Positions 11,704 to 22,319 of a stretch of 64,000 nucleotides of DNA are shown in pieces. The notes under the pieces are model-generated. The model had not been told where the DNA came from. It saw only the letters and a list, made by a program, of their open reading frames with translations, and made no database searches. The stretch comes from Eutypa lata (Eukaryota; Ascomycota; Sordariomycetes; Xylariales; Diatrypaceae). The stretch is from NCBI GenBank assembly GCA_022661535.1, contig JAKULF010000001.1:2666001-2730000 (forward strand), written 5' to 3'. Both the position numbers and the translations under genes were made by a program. Within the stretch, counting starts at the first letter, position 1; every line of letters begins with the position of its first letter.

Positions 11704-12831
11704 AACTAGGACACTATCTAGGGTCAGTGCGATTCCGCTCATCGCCTACCTGCGTATAGGCGCTGGTGTTCAGGTTGATGGCAAGCACAGTGGCCTGATG
11801 TGGGAACTACCGCCCTGGTATAATGGCAGGTTGTACGAATCTGATAAGGATCGTACTATCGGTTTTATATAGACAAGATGTGGTCTTTCTCACCCACACC
11901 GAATTTCTTGTACATAATAGAGTGTCGGGTCTGAACACAGTGCCGTACAACAAGTGATCCTCCATTCATAGATGTGTGTGCAAGGATTTAAAGTCTTCGT
12001 CAAGCCGAAGTAAATTAAAACGTAATTCAACCCACCGGGTTTCTGTCTATCCGAATGCTATATAGACGATTAGAACTATAACCTCCCAGAAACGACTAGC
12101 GAAACTTAAAAAATAATGCGCGATCTGAAGAAGCATAGTTACCCCCAGGTTCCATTACCGAAACTCTCTGACCCCCCCCCCCATCCTGCTTGGGTGGCAA
12201 CGTGAAACGAAGGATCAAAAATTAGAAATGAAGGCTACTTACTTCGTGATTCAAACACAAGACCTGCCAATCTCTAGGTCGAGAGATGCCTCTATTACGA
12301 AGGATTTAGGCTAGTATATTTTAGAATAAGTCCCAACATATTCGCCAGCAGATATAGAGTGGGTTAGATTCGCTACTTCTCTCCGAGGCCAGTGTATAAA
12401 GTTGCAGGGCCAAGCCTACAGCCAAGTGCTAGACGAGAGACTGGGTAGCAGCCACTCGCTGGTAAATATTGAGTCGAAAACACAACACTCTTCCACCCAA
12501 GGACAAGAACACTACTCATGGCGGTTTAGGATCTAAGTTGTTTGTCAGTCAAGACATAATGGTCTCATCGGCGGGTGGTCCAGCCTAACTATATACAGTA
12601 CAAGTATAGGTAAAGTCGAAACGAGATAATTGAAGTGGACGCACTGAACAAGTGAGTTATTGGCTGAGTCGTGGTTTATATGGTGACTGCGAATAATTGC
12701 TACACATAGAATATTGGGATATATATATTAAAAGAGATCATTCTTATACAAAGCTATTCAGCACCAATTTGGTGTACTCAGGGCATTAAAGCATGTTACT
12801 TCAGGACTTAAGAAACCACATCCTCGAGCTT
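11704..12831. other. Intergenic spacer
   Basis: No gene seen. It contains an 11-base C run at 12172-12182. OTU1 (plus) and the formamidase gene (minus) converge on this stretch, so it mainly serves as their 3' flanks. Confidence 0.5.
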
Positions 12832-14648
12832 CTAAGCCGCGCCCTGCTTATAGGTTAACCCGCCGCCAAAGCTGTATTCACTGTTCTTCCCACCGGCTGC
12901 GATCTTTCCCTCTTTGACGCCAGTCTCAAATGCGCAGGTGCCCATATCGATGGTCTTAGCCGGCCCGCTGGGCGAGATATCAAAATCGAAAATATCCATG
13001 GGTAAGCCGAGTGTAGTACACGCATTGGGAATGTCTACTATGCCTGCTACGTGCCCCTGGATAGGTGCACATGAGAGAAGTAAGTAGATTTGGTAGTCTG
13101 AGTACCCGAAGCGTCGGAGATACTCGATGCATCCTGTGTCCATTTCAGCGACTGTACTCTCATAACTTGAACGTAGCTAAACAGGCATTGAGGGACTACT
13201 CACGTAGGCTGGTCTGCCGGTAGGCAACCGTCATGTCCAGATAATGCTGCTTGCCATGCTCGTCCACCGAAAAGCCCTCGAAGTAGATGTACCTGCCCGG
13301 GCCAAACTGAGGTTCTACTGGGCCAGGGATGTAAATGGGGGACTTTAGGCCCAAGTCCGCCACCCCGTTCTTCATGACCTTGAAGTTGATGGTAATTATG
13401 CCGGCCATCTCAATAGCACCACAGAAGCTGATCTCTCCGTCACCCTGGGAGAAGTGAAGGTCACCGACGGAAAACTTCGCCCCCGGTACGTGGACGGGCA
13501 GGTAAACCTTGCTACCACGACTCAGATTCTTGATGCTGTTTCTATCATTAGCCTCGCTGATAGTTTAATTTCTAATCCAGTGTACTACTTACTCGCAGTT
13601 GCCTCCATGCTCTGGTCTACCAGGGATTGTGCGAGCACCCTCCTTGCCTACCTTCTCCTTGATCGTCGTGTCCGCGGAACCGGCATCTAAGTACGACGTC
13701 GCGTTAGTTTCCTTAACCAACAGAGATCTAGGCTAGATTATAACCACTTCAAGTATCCGAAGCTAGTGGGAGTCGCGTAAAGTAGACACAGCATATTGTC
13801 ATGGAGGGGGTTAACGATAGTAGACCTAGAGCTACTTACGGACGCTCACCGGCTCAGGGGGTAGCGCAACCTTTCTCTCAAGTTTGTTGGCAGCAATCAG
13901 CTCGCCCTCGCGCTTATTCCAGGTCGCGAGGACCTCGGCCGATGGGGCGCAGCCGAGGATGCCCGGGTGGATGAGGCCGGCGAATTTGACGTGAGGGACG
14001 TGCCTAGACGTGCAGTATATGCCCTCAAAGTCCCATATAGCCTTTGCGCTGCTCGAGACATTAGCTAATAGTCTAGGGCGGGGAAAGGGGCCCAATAATT
14101 TGAGAACCCCTCAGTACCATTTTTAGCAGAAAGCCTACTCACGCGGATGGGTAAATCTCATCGAGGAAGCCTCCACCGTTGTCTGGATGGAAGATGCCCG
14201 TGAACCCCCAAGGCTGGTCTTGGAATGGTTGTACATCCATGATCTCGACTAATAGGATATCTCCGGGCTGGGCACCTTCGACTTCGAAGGGGCCCGTCAG
14301 ATAGTGAACCTTAGTTAGGTCGACATTACGAATGTCGTCTGCGCTGTCATTGTTCCCTATCTGTCCGCCAGTCCAATCTAAGCATTCGATCTTGACGGTC
14401 TCTCCATCCTTGATCGTTCCGGCAAAAGGGACTAGGTACTCGATCATGGTGAGTTTACATTCAAAGCACAGGGGTGGAAGTAAGTGAAAACTGACTATCA
14501 GGGTGCCATCGGTTCTGTAAACAAGATCAGTTGCATTATACTTTGGGAGAGGGGCACGACGGTTTAGGCTTACATGAAGAACGTTCTGCTCCGATGCGGG
14601 CGTATCGAAGCTTACTTTCCCCACGGTACGGATGCCAGTCTTGCCCAT
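12832..14648 (-). CDS. fmdS: Formamidase (FmdA/AmdA family)
   Basis: Seven exons on the minus strand: 14648-14574, 14514-14496, 14431-14143, 14048-13840, 13686-13593, 13535-13204 and 13133-12832. The spliced protein is 439 aa, normal for the family. Landmarks in order are LHNRWHPDIPFAG, VKIECLDWTGGQIGNNDSAD, GDILLVEIMDVQPF, FTGIFHPDNGGGFLDE, GLIHPGILGCAPS, ARTIPGRPEHGGNCDI, FSVGDLHFSQGDGEISFCG, and the C-terminal APIQGHVAGIVDIPNAC. The family hydrolyses formamide to formate and ammonia, and fungal members serve nitrogen scavenging in the cytosol. Exon 2 is a 19-nt microexon needed to restore NRWHPD. The last acceptor was placed at 13134-13135 because it aligns RCIEYL with the NAIEYL of relatives. 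The frame is intact throughout. The acceptor of exon 4 could shift by 3 nt. Confidence 0.9.
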
Positions 14649-15691
14649 GATTTACGACTTATTTTTCTCGTTCTGGGTAAGATATAAAGACAATTATCAC
14701 TTCATCTATTTCAGGGGTAATTCGAGAATTCAAACAAACAGTGTTCGTTCATTGTAGCATCGACCTGGCAGTAAAGCTACGTTATCTATATATACACGGG
14801 AAGATCTAAGTTACCCCGCATCAACAACAGAAAGTGTATATCTGCATGTAGTTATACGCCCGTCCGTACAGAGTAGGTACGTCACACGCCATGAGAAATC
14901 AAACGACCGGCGCGTTGCTATCTACACCTCGGACAGGGGAAGCGGAGATATACTTGCGGCTGTTGGATTCCGCTAACTTGGCTCATGCGGGAACTGAACA
15001 TGATAGGCTGCTTTGGATTCGAAGAGCAGTTGGCTTATCGCCGGATCGGCCGCTAACTGGTCGAGCAATAGACATTCCAAATATCCCCCGCTTGGCTTTC
15101 GCCTGGGCGTGGTTGAGGTAGATATAAATGCTCAAGGTTTCATGCATGACCAAATGATAAGGCAGATGGTAAGATTTATTCTCTTATCTAGAGGCTAGAT
15201 CCGTCATGACAAATCTATAACGACGAGATTACTTCTACGTGTACCACATATCCATGCAGACACATCTATAAGTAGGTGTGTATAGAAGATGTTGACAATC
15301 CTTTAGAGATTCCCCTACAGGTAGGTAAATAATGGAAGCATGGGGGATTGTGATACCTAGAGCTGTAGCCTCTAGGAGCTCAATTATGTATGTAGCAGCG
15401 ATAAGGTAAGTAGAGCTCTAGTTACTGCCTATCGATAAGCATTGAACCAACAATTGAATACACATGCATGCCTGTGCACCTGAATGAGGTAATGCTATTA
15501 TGTAGGTCCAGTATTTGTGTGTACGTATGTACGTGTCGTCATTGGTACCAGCCTCGCCTAAGACATTTACTTCAACGACCTGCCTTGAGTTCAACAAATG
15601 CGGAAAACTCAAAGTGCAACGACCTACTAATAGATCAGGTCTGAGGACTATCTTTTGATAATCACCCAAGTAACGGTCTCGAGTTGCCAAG
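14649..15691. other. Spacer between the formamidase and UsgS-like genes (divergent)
   Basis: The formamidase and UsgS-like genes diverge across 1043 bp. Two overlapping short frames at 14891-15121 and 15013-15198 lie here. The second ends in a stretch that vaguely recalls the end of tRNA pseudouridine synthases, but I do not accept it as a gene. Confidence 0.4.
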
Positions 15692-17135
15692 ATGTCCGAA
15701 ATCAAGATACCCAAGCTCGAGAAGCTTGAGGAGAAGCTCGACAAAGAAGAGCTCAAGAAAGCTTTCGATATCTCCCATTTCGACTTCAATGCGATCTTAC
15801 GGGGTGTCCAATTAACTCTTGTGGGAGGTGGGTTCACTATACCCAACCCTCCCTACATCTCAGCCTGGCCGAGCATATATACGTAAAGGCGTGTGCTGCA
15901 GATGGCATGATAGGGAGTTGTTATGAAGTTTCAAGGGGCTAACGATGTCGTTCGATTTATAGCCCATAGAGCCATGCAGAACCCGGAAATCTTCACAAAC
16001 ACCCACTATAAGCAGGCTGCTATAGCCGTGGCCGCCGGTCTCGCGATTCGACTCATCATCGCAATCCCTGTATGCCTGCCCACTTTGACATTGCCAAACT
16101 CTTCAAACAAAGACACCCACTTGGACTAACCGAGCACCCTTTCTATAGATTATCGGGATCAAGGTGTTCATCAGCTTCCTTTCTCTGTTTATGGACCTGA
16201 ACAAGGCGACGTGGGACGACACGCTGGTTGAAGGACTCAATCTTATTGCCAATCACGTGCTTCAAATCCCGTTATTCCTTATGACCCTGATGCGATATGT
16301 CACACCAACGTTGGATAACATGTAAGCTTCTCGTTATCAATTATATTGCCAACGGCAGTATTTACTGACTCGCTATTATAGGTTTATGGACTCGTTGAGA
16401 TGGGTTGACTTGACCTATGCTCAAAAACACAAGAATGAGGATCCTGACACGTTACGGGACATGTACTATCCGAACCTTCGCCAATACAAGAAGAAGGATG
16501 GCAGTACTCATTCCACAAGTACTGCTGAGGCCTCTAGCATGTTTGTCTGGCGCTTTGTCCGCAAGGGTCTCATCTCTCTAGCTATCTTCTGGGCGTCATA
16601 CATCCCTTACGTAGGACGCTTCATACTCCCGGCATTCAGTTTCTATACATTCAATAGAGCTGTAGGCTTGGGACCGGCAGCTGTCGTATTCGGCACCGGA
16701 CTCTTCCTTCCTAGACGGTATCTAGTCATATTTCTTCAGACCTATTTTGCGTCTCGCAGCTTGATGCGTGAACTTCTAGAACCATACTTTGCGCGCATCC
16801 ACCTGAGCAAGGAGCAGAAGCGCAACTGGTTCCGAAGCCGCGAGGGTTTGCTATTCGGCTTCGGTATTGGGTTCTATACCCTGCTTCAGGTACCACTTCT
16901 TGGTGTCTTGATCTATGGTATTGCTGAAGCTTCTACGGCGTACCTCATTACTAAAATCACCGACCCCCCGCCGTCTTCGAGTGCGCCACCCTCAGAGATC
17001 AAGGAATTTACAGACAGACAGCAGGTCTGGAGAAATAAGCACGAGTTTCTCAACCTCTCCTTGGCAAATATAGATAGCGACCATCTACCTACGCGTGGCA
17101 GAACAGGTGAACGACAGGGTATGAAGGAGCTATGA
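15692..17135 (+). CDS. usgS: UsgS-like multi-pass membrane protein
   Basis: Four exons: 15692-15827, 15963-16069, 16149-16321 and 16382-17135, giving 389 aa. The fit at every junction is good: GAHRAMQNPEIF across intron 1, IPIIGIKVFI across intron 2 and DNMFMDSLRWVDLTY across intron 3. There are five or more hydrophobic segments, with conserved-looking blocks FILPAFSFYTFNRAVG, FGTGLFLPRRYLVIFLQ, SRSLMRELLEPYF and YGIAEASTAYLITKITDPPP. Aspergillus annotations call this family transmembrane protein UsgS. Its biochemical role is not known to me. The N-terminus is a charged Lys/Glu/Leu helix (IPKLEKLEEKLDKEELKK) and the C-terminus is short and hydrophilic. The symbol is from memory of annotations, while the membrane character is visible directly. 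Confidence 0.75.
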
Positions 17136-17366
17136 GATGGCTAGTTGGGGGTTGAATGATGGTAGCTCGTGAGAACTCAGTCGCCAAATGTCGTATGAGT
17201 GTAGGACACTCGGTGTCTAGAAATCACACCAAGCTCTTCTCAACTGCTCTAAAGACAGCATGAACTTCTCCCGATCGTTGCTTGGTTTCTACCAACAAGC
17301 TATTTTAGTGTAGTATTATTAGCTGGTACACGTGTAGATAGGTAGTTAAAATCTAGATTACCTACA

Positions 17367-17953
17367 TCACGCTCTAGTCTTGAAGATCCATTGCAACGTG
17401 GGGTGTGATTTCCGGAGGTCCAAGCAAACGTCGGCGGCTGAGGGCCTATGCATTATCTCCGTAGTGTACTTTTGGATATGACTGGGCGAGGCGATTACAC
17501 CTGAAGTCTCAACGTCAGGGGTGGCATCCGGATTTTCTACGATCCTTCTTGTGATACTTACTTCGTGAAGAAATCGAGTGGCTGGGAAGGATGAAATGCT
17601 TTCAGATTTATTTGAGTATTTAACGATCAAAGTACTTGAAAGATCGCAAATCGATTGATCTATACTTGTCCTAGCCAAGTGGCTGCCGCGGATACTACCA
17701 TAAAAGCCCGGCGTTTGCCCGTAGTACGGCTGCAACGAGTTGTATGCGGAAGCTGTTGTAATATATAGAACTGCGATTCCTATTCCTAGATAAATTAAGC
17801 CATTGGGCGTTCCATATTCTATGTATGGGGCCGGTGGGCGCATCGGCGGCTTCCCGAGCTGGCAGGCGGATTTGATTTACTGTAACTACGCTACCGGCGA
17901 CCGGAGTCGCATCGAGTACATACCTGGGTAGACTGAAAAGGTCCATGTCCCAT
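17367..17953 (-). CDS. Small single-pass membrane protein, family not recognised
   Basis: Two exons on the minus strand: 17953-17924 (10 codons) and 17858-17367, with a 65-bp intron that has a gtatgt donor and a ccag acceptor. I chose the ATG at 17953 because it is the only start whose frame passes through this well-formed intron into the frame coding MRPPAPYIEYGTPN, a membrane segment (GLIYLGIGIAVLYITTASAY) and SLQPYYGQTPGFYG. The longer open frame starting at 18015 meets a stop after the same splice. The modelled product is 173 aa. After about residue 65 the sequence loses order, and a strong donor (gtaagtatc) sits near 17566, so the real C-terminus may be shorter or differently spliced. 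The tight N-terminus plus one membrane helix would suit a mitochondrial or ER micro-membrane protein. That is a guess. Confidence 0.5.
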
Positions 17954-19971
17954 TTGAATGACACCCTTCTCGGGTCATAGGGCTGGAATCTAGCCTCTAC
18001 TACGTAGTAGTTCAACGCCTTCCCGTTTTCCCCAGCTGAGTTTCTCTGCTAAAGTTTGCGCACCTAATGAACGGGCTTGCCCAAAGGTGTGTCCACTGTC
18101 GAAGAACGGCTAAATAAATTTCGTAGGAGTCGTTAGTTACCTTGCGTTGATTGGTTACCCGCATACGAGGTGTCTCGGTAGCTAATTATAATACAGCCCA
18201 TTTCTGTGGACTGGAGATCTACTTGTCATATTCAACCCTCCCAAGGCCTCCTTTTAAGTTTTCAACTAATGTTCCCACTACGCAATGGTATACCAACGTT
18301 CTATACTAATTATAAGTTTATGATAGGTCTGAATATATGAATATATGGTGAAGTTAAGGTGGTTGGTTTTATGTTGGAAACCTTGCACTCGGTATCTAAC
18401 AAAGAGCGCTGTGTAACTAAATTTATAACGTTGAAGATCCACCTTAAGACTAGGATTATTCAGCGGTGAGTCCACCCCTGAGCTGTAAATATATTATTGC
18501 TTGTGTTAACTATGAACAGTTATATTCAGTTTGTCCGACAAATCGTCCAAATTCTTTGCAAGGTTGCATTTGCACTTCTGCTACATAGCTACAAGCTTAA
18601 TGGATTGACTACTAGAACTACCTAAGAATAGAGCCGTCGTTGTTCCCGCGGCCGGGAAGGGAACTATGTATGTCAAGGGCTAGTTACATATGCAGGTCTT
18701 AACTAGTCTAGGGAGTTCTCAGCCCTGAGCTAGTTAGCACCTATGTAGCTGTCCTGACTCTGAACCTGTTCTGCAAACATCACGGCCCCCAAATACCTAC
18801 GTATGTAGGTGGTTATCGGGTGTCTGTACTTGCTTCTTACCCCCTTTGGGAAACCACATTACCAAGTTATACTATGTATATCTTTGTCGTAGCCAATCAA
18901 CGAATGTAGCTAGACCCCTGATATGAAAATTTTGAGGAAATACAGCCAGGGATTCCCGAGAGTGGATCGCTAGCAGCGAAAACCCCCCGCGTTCTCAGCA
19001 CGTCTTGTTGTAAAATGTAGTCAAGGGTACATAGGTATGTTACATGAAAGGGAATCGCTTCCCTCCGGATGGATTCAGGATCAACAGAGTTTGATGTACG
19101 ATACGTAAGGACTTTACTGATCTCTTGGCTGTCTGTGATGGTTAACTAAGCGGTACCATTCCGACCACTACATATATACGCATACGGGTTTTCAACTGTT
19201 GGCTCCGTACATATTATAGTTGCCTGTTGTGTGCGGCGGTACGTAGATAGTAGGTATCCAGAGTATGAGGAATCCAGATGCCGAATACAGCCATAGCTCC
19301 AAAAGTGGAAGAAGCAACTGGCTACCGACAGCTCCTTGTACAGTTGGCTCCTGGAAAAACGAGAGAGGGTGATGAGTAAGCTCCCTGTATGGCAAGCATT
19401 GTGACCCGCAATATGATAGTCTAGATGCTTGTAAGCACCGTGACATATTGCATGGAATTGGTCACTAGCCGCGAGTAAAAAGCGTCGCTGCACATCAATA
19501 GCAGATACGGAGTATCTAACAGGCTTATCGTTTTTTTGGCACTTTGACGAGTGTGGGAAACATACCTACATATGTAGTAGCGGTTTGTGGAATACCTCCC
19601 GCATCCCCTCCCACGGCGGAAACTAGTGTAAACCGTTGACTAGGTAGTTGACCTATTGGTATTCCCGTGAGCGGCTGAAGTCACCCTCCCCTGTCGTGAT
19701 GCTGGACTACATACAAGTAGTTGGATGCTCGGGTTGGCCTAATTTTGAACTTGCTCCTACTTATCTCCTCTTCGTCTCACGATATCTTACCTAAAATCTT
19801 TGAAGAAAAAAAATCGGTGTGTTGTTGTTTGCGAGGTAGATAGATAAACTTGGTGAAGTGAAAAGCTAGGTTCGCTCAGGATACCCTCTGGTTTTTATAC
19901 TCATCTACGCCCGTTTTTCCTGCTCGAGTCAGCCACTGCGATCTGCTGTCGTCAACACGGTCATCGTCCAT
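17954..19971. other. Intergenic spacer, 2 kb
   Basis: No convincing gene. Short frames at 18278-18475 and 19146-19493 look random. Two members of the palindromic word family are present: CCTAC-GTAT-GTAGG at 18796-18809 and CTACATATGTAG at 19566-19577. The last few hundred bases should hold the promoter of the downstream membrane-protein gene. Confidence 0.5.
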
Positions 19972-21003
19972 ATGCAGCCCTCTGCAAGGGGAGAGGCCAC
20001 TATGGACCGCCTACCGCCAAGGGGCAAGACCCCAACCAAAGGCGTGTCGACTTTCCTTATCGCAAGCATACTCTGTCTCCAAATGGCGCCATCGGCGAGC
20101 GCAAGTGTCCCTAGACGAGACTCCGGGTCCCGGTTACTCCCCCGTTTGAACGCCGAGCACGTCGTGCTGGCGGACTGCAAAGGTCTTAACAGCGATTTCT
20201 CATCACAGATGGCCTACTTCCCTGGCAGCCCGAGCGGCCGACCCCAGGATGTCGCCGTGGTCCCCACCCCCGACGGACAGTACAGCCTGTGGGTGGACAC
20301 AACAACATCGGGTCTCTTCACGACTACAGGCGTAACGTTTACGGCCGATCTTGGACCGAGGGTCGCGGATGGAGAGTACGCAGGGTCGGGGGACAACGGG
20401 TATGGACCCTTCTCATGTTGGGCCAAATACAAGAAAGATATTTACACGTGGGGGAATACGACCTGCTCGATGGTGTATGACTGCGACCATCAAGATGCAC
20501 CAAACGCGTCTAACGAGTCGACAACGTCGGCGTCGGCGTCAGCCTCAGCCTCGGCATCCATGACCAATACCCCTCTCGCAGGAAGCTCTAGCGCAGAGTT
20601 GTCAATAGGCGGTATTATCGGCGTTAGCATTGGAGCAGGAGTTGGGGCGATCTTACTAGCAGTGGGCATCTTCTTCCTTTGGAGACATCTGCGGAATAAG
20701 AATAAGCCTGCTGAGCTTGCGGCGGAGGCGGGGTTCACGAAGAAGGGGTCGAAAGCACCGAAACCAGGACATGCCCCTCCTCCCGTAGTAGCGGGATGGT
20801 ATCACCTTCCACCGCCTCCGCAAGAATTAGACTCGCAATGGCGTGGGGCCGAGGTGCATTCAGACTCGAGAAAAGACGAACTAGACGGAAACCCGAGGTC
20901 GGAGCTCCCCTTACCCACTCCGGGTGGTGAGCAGCTTCATAGCCCGGGTAGCCCGAGCAGCCCCGGGTTTAGATCGAGTGGAACTACACAATACTCAAGC
21001 TAA
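19972..21003 (+). CDS. Secretory single-pass membrane protein with Ser-rich stalk
   Basis: A single exon of 343 codons. An N-terminal hydrophobic stretch (about residues 25-45, STFLIASILCLQMA then PSASAS) looks like a signal peptide; Met11 is an alternative start. The following 130-residue ectodomain has paired Cys and a GYGPFSCWAKY segment. A Ser/Ala repeat (coded at 20523-20560) forms a likely O-glycosylated stalk. A Gly-rich transmembrane helix (about residues 210-236, GGIIGVSIGAGVGAILLAVG) is followed by a basic stop-transfer run and a Pro-rich cytoplasmic tail. This layout is common in fungal cell-surface sensors and adhesion proteins of the Mid2/WSC style, but I see no WSC Cys pattern, so no function is assigned. 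Confidence 0.75.
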   Translation: MQPSARGEATMDRLPPRGKTPTKGVSTFLIASILCLQMAPSASASVPRRDSGSRLLPRLNAEHVVLADCKGLNSDFSSQMAYFPGSPSGRPQDVAVVPTPDGQYSLWVDTTTSGLFTTTGVTFTADLGPRVADGEYAGSGDNGYGPFSCWAKYKKDIYTWGNTTCSMVYDCDHQDAPNASNESTTSASASASASASMTNTPLAGSSSAELSIGGIIGVSIGAGVGAILLAVGIFFLWRHLRNKNKPAELAAEAGFTKKGSKAPKPGHAPPPVVAGWYHLPPPPQELDSQWRGAEVHSDSRKDELDGNPRSELPLPTPGGEQLHSPGSPSSPGFRSSGTTQYSS

Positions 21004-22319
21004 ACGTGGCACTCCTATATTGGCTTATAGTTAATGATAACGGTACGGATATCTATGTTAATAATTTAAAGGAGGGGGGTCTGAACGATCTCATGATGAC
21101 GAATTGAATTTGGTGGCACCACTTAAAATCTCAGGAGTTCTCATAACACTACCTACAATATTCCGAATGTGTGAAACAGATAGGAGGTTGGAGTTTGGGT
21201 AGCTCGAAACCTGTCTTACACAATCTGACCTTGGACTTTTTTCTTCTTCTTCGAGAATATTAGAAACAGAATGAACTTCCAGAAGACAAGTTACAGAAAC
21301 ATATACTTCTTTTCGATAGATGAGAAACTGAGTCATTTTAATTGTATTACAACACGTCTGCACATTGTGATACAGCTCAGCCCCTCTACTACATCCTACG
21401 TACTCTAGTCTGCTGCTAGTTACCTACGTTAGTCGTCGATTACACGAAAATCACACGAAAGTTGGTGTCACGATGAATATCCATATAATAGTGTGGCTTT
21501 AGTAGAATATAGCGGCCTCTAATGACCTATAAAACCGCTTCTCTCTCTATTCGGTGACATGAGTGGGGTTCCTGTCCCGCCGGGCACCAGGGTGATGGGC
21601 GGGCGCGGCGGCACACAAACAAGTTAGTTAGCGGTTAGAGGTAACTAGTTAGATATGTATGTACTTCATAGGTTCAGCTGTGAGACACCGTCTACCTAGA
21701 CCAGGTGCTAAGGTTATCAACATCACCACCTATTCATTCATTCTTCTCTGCTACGTAGTATATCGATACCAACAATACATGCGAAATATCTTCTCGTTGC
21801 TTTTCATAGGCATTGACTATTTTTGTTATTATCTATATCGAAAGAAACAAAGCGTATTTTGATTATAATTCATTGTTCCTTGCTGCTGGTTGGCTGGCGA
21901 ATCATTACCCAGTACTAACATAACTCCGTACTACGTATATCTTTTAATCCATTTTATCCTAGCCTCCACCGCCCCTCTCTCTCCGTACTCGATCATTTCT
22001 TGGACTGTCCTGGTTGTGTTTATTGTCATAATTCAACTTGATAACTAGTCGTCGTCATATTGGTGAAGAAGCCTTGGAAATACTCGCCATGATCGGAGAC
22101 AAACAACTAAATATCTAGCCTGAGATGGAGATGGGAATGGGGGCATAGCCTACACTAGAGAGATAGACTACGCCTAACACGTTATTTGCGCTTTTCAGTC
22201 CAGTCAGTTTAATTACCTGCTTATCATTCATTTCGCATCGCACCGCGCCGCGCCGCACCCCATCGCATCGCATTGCATCGCATCGCATCGTATCTTGATT
22301 CAACTACATACGTCTGAGT
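21004..22319. other. Spacer upstream of INP1
   Basis: No gene seen. The part next to INP1 contains a CGCAT-type tandem repeat (listed separately). A frame at 21659-21862 is AT-rich and random-looking. Confidence 0.5.
22233..22293. repeat. CGCAT-type tandem repeat in the INP1 leader or promoter
   Basis: Imperfect tandem copies of cgcat and cgccg run for about 60 bp and end 27 bp before the INP1 start codon. It therefore probably lies in the 5' leader. Confidence 0.8.

Noticed and set aside
15013..15198. Frame ending in VEVDINAQGFMHDQMIRQM, which faintly recalls the C-terminal part of TruA/PUS-type pseudouridine synthases
   Set aside because: The match is short, the rest of the frame has no family sequence, and no upstream exons were found.
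17695..18015. 106-codon frame starting MNYYVVEARFQPYDPRR
   Set aside because: After the well-formed intron inside it the frame hits a stop. The overlapping start at 17953 splices into a sensible membrane protein.
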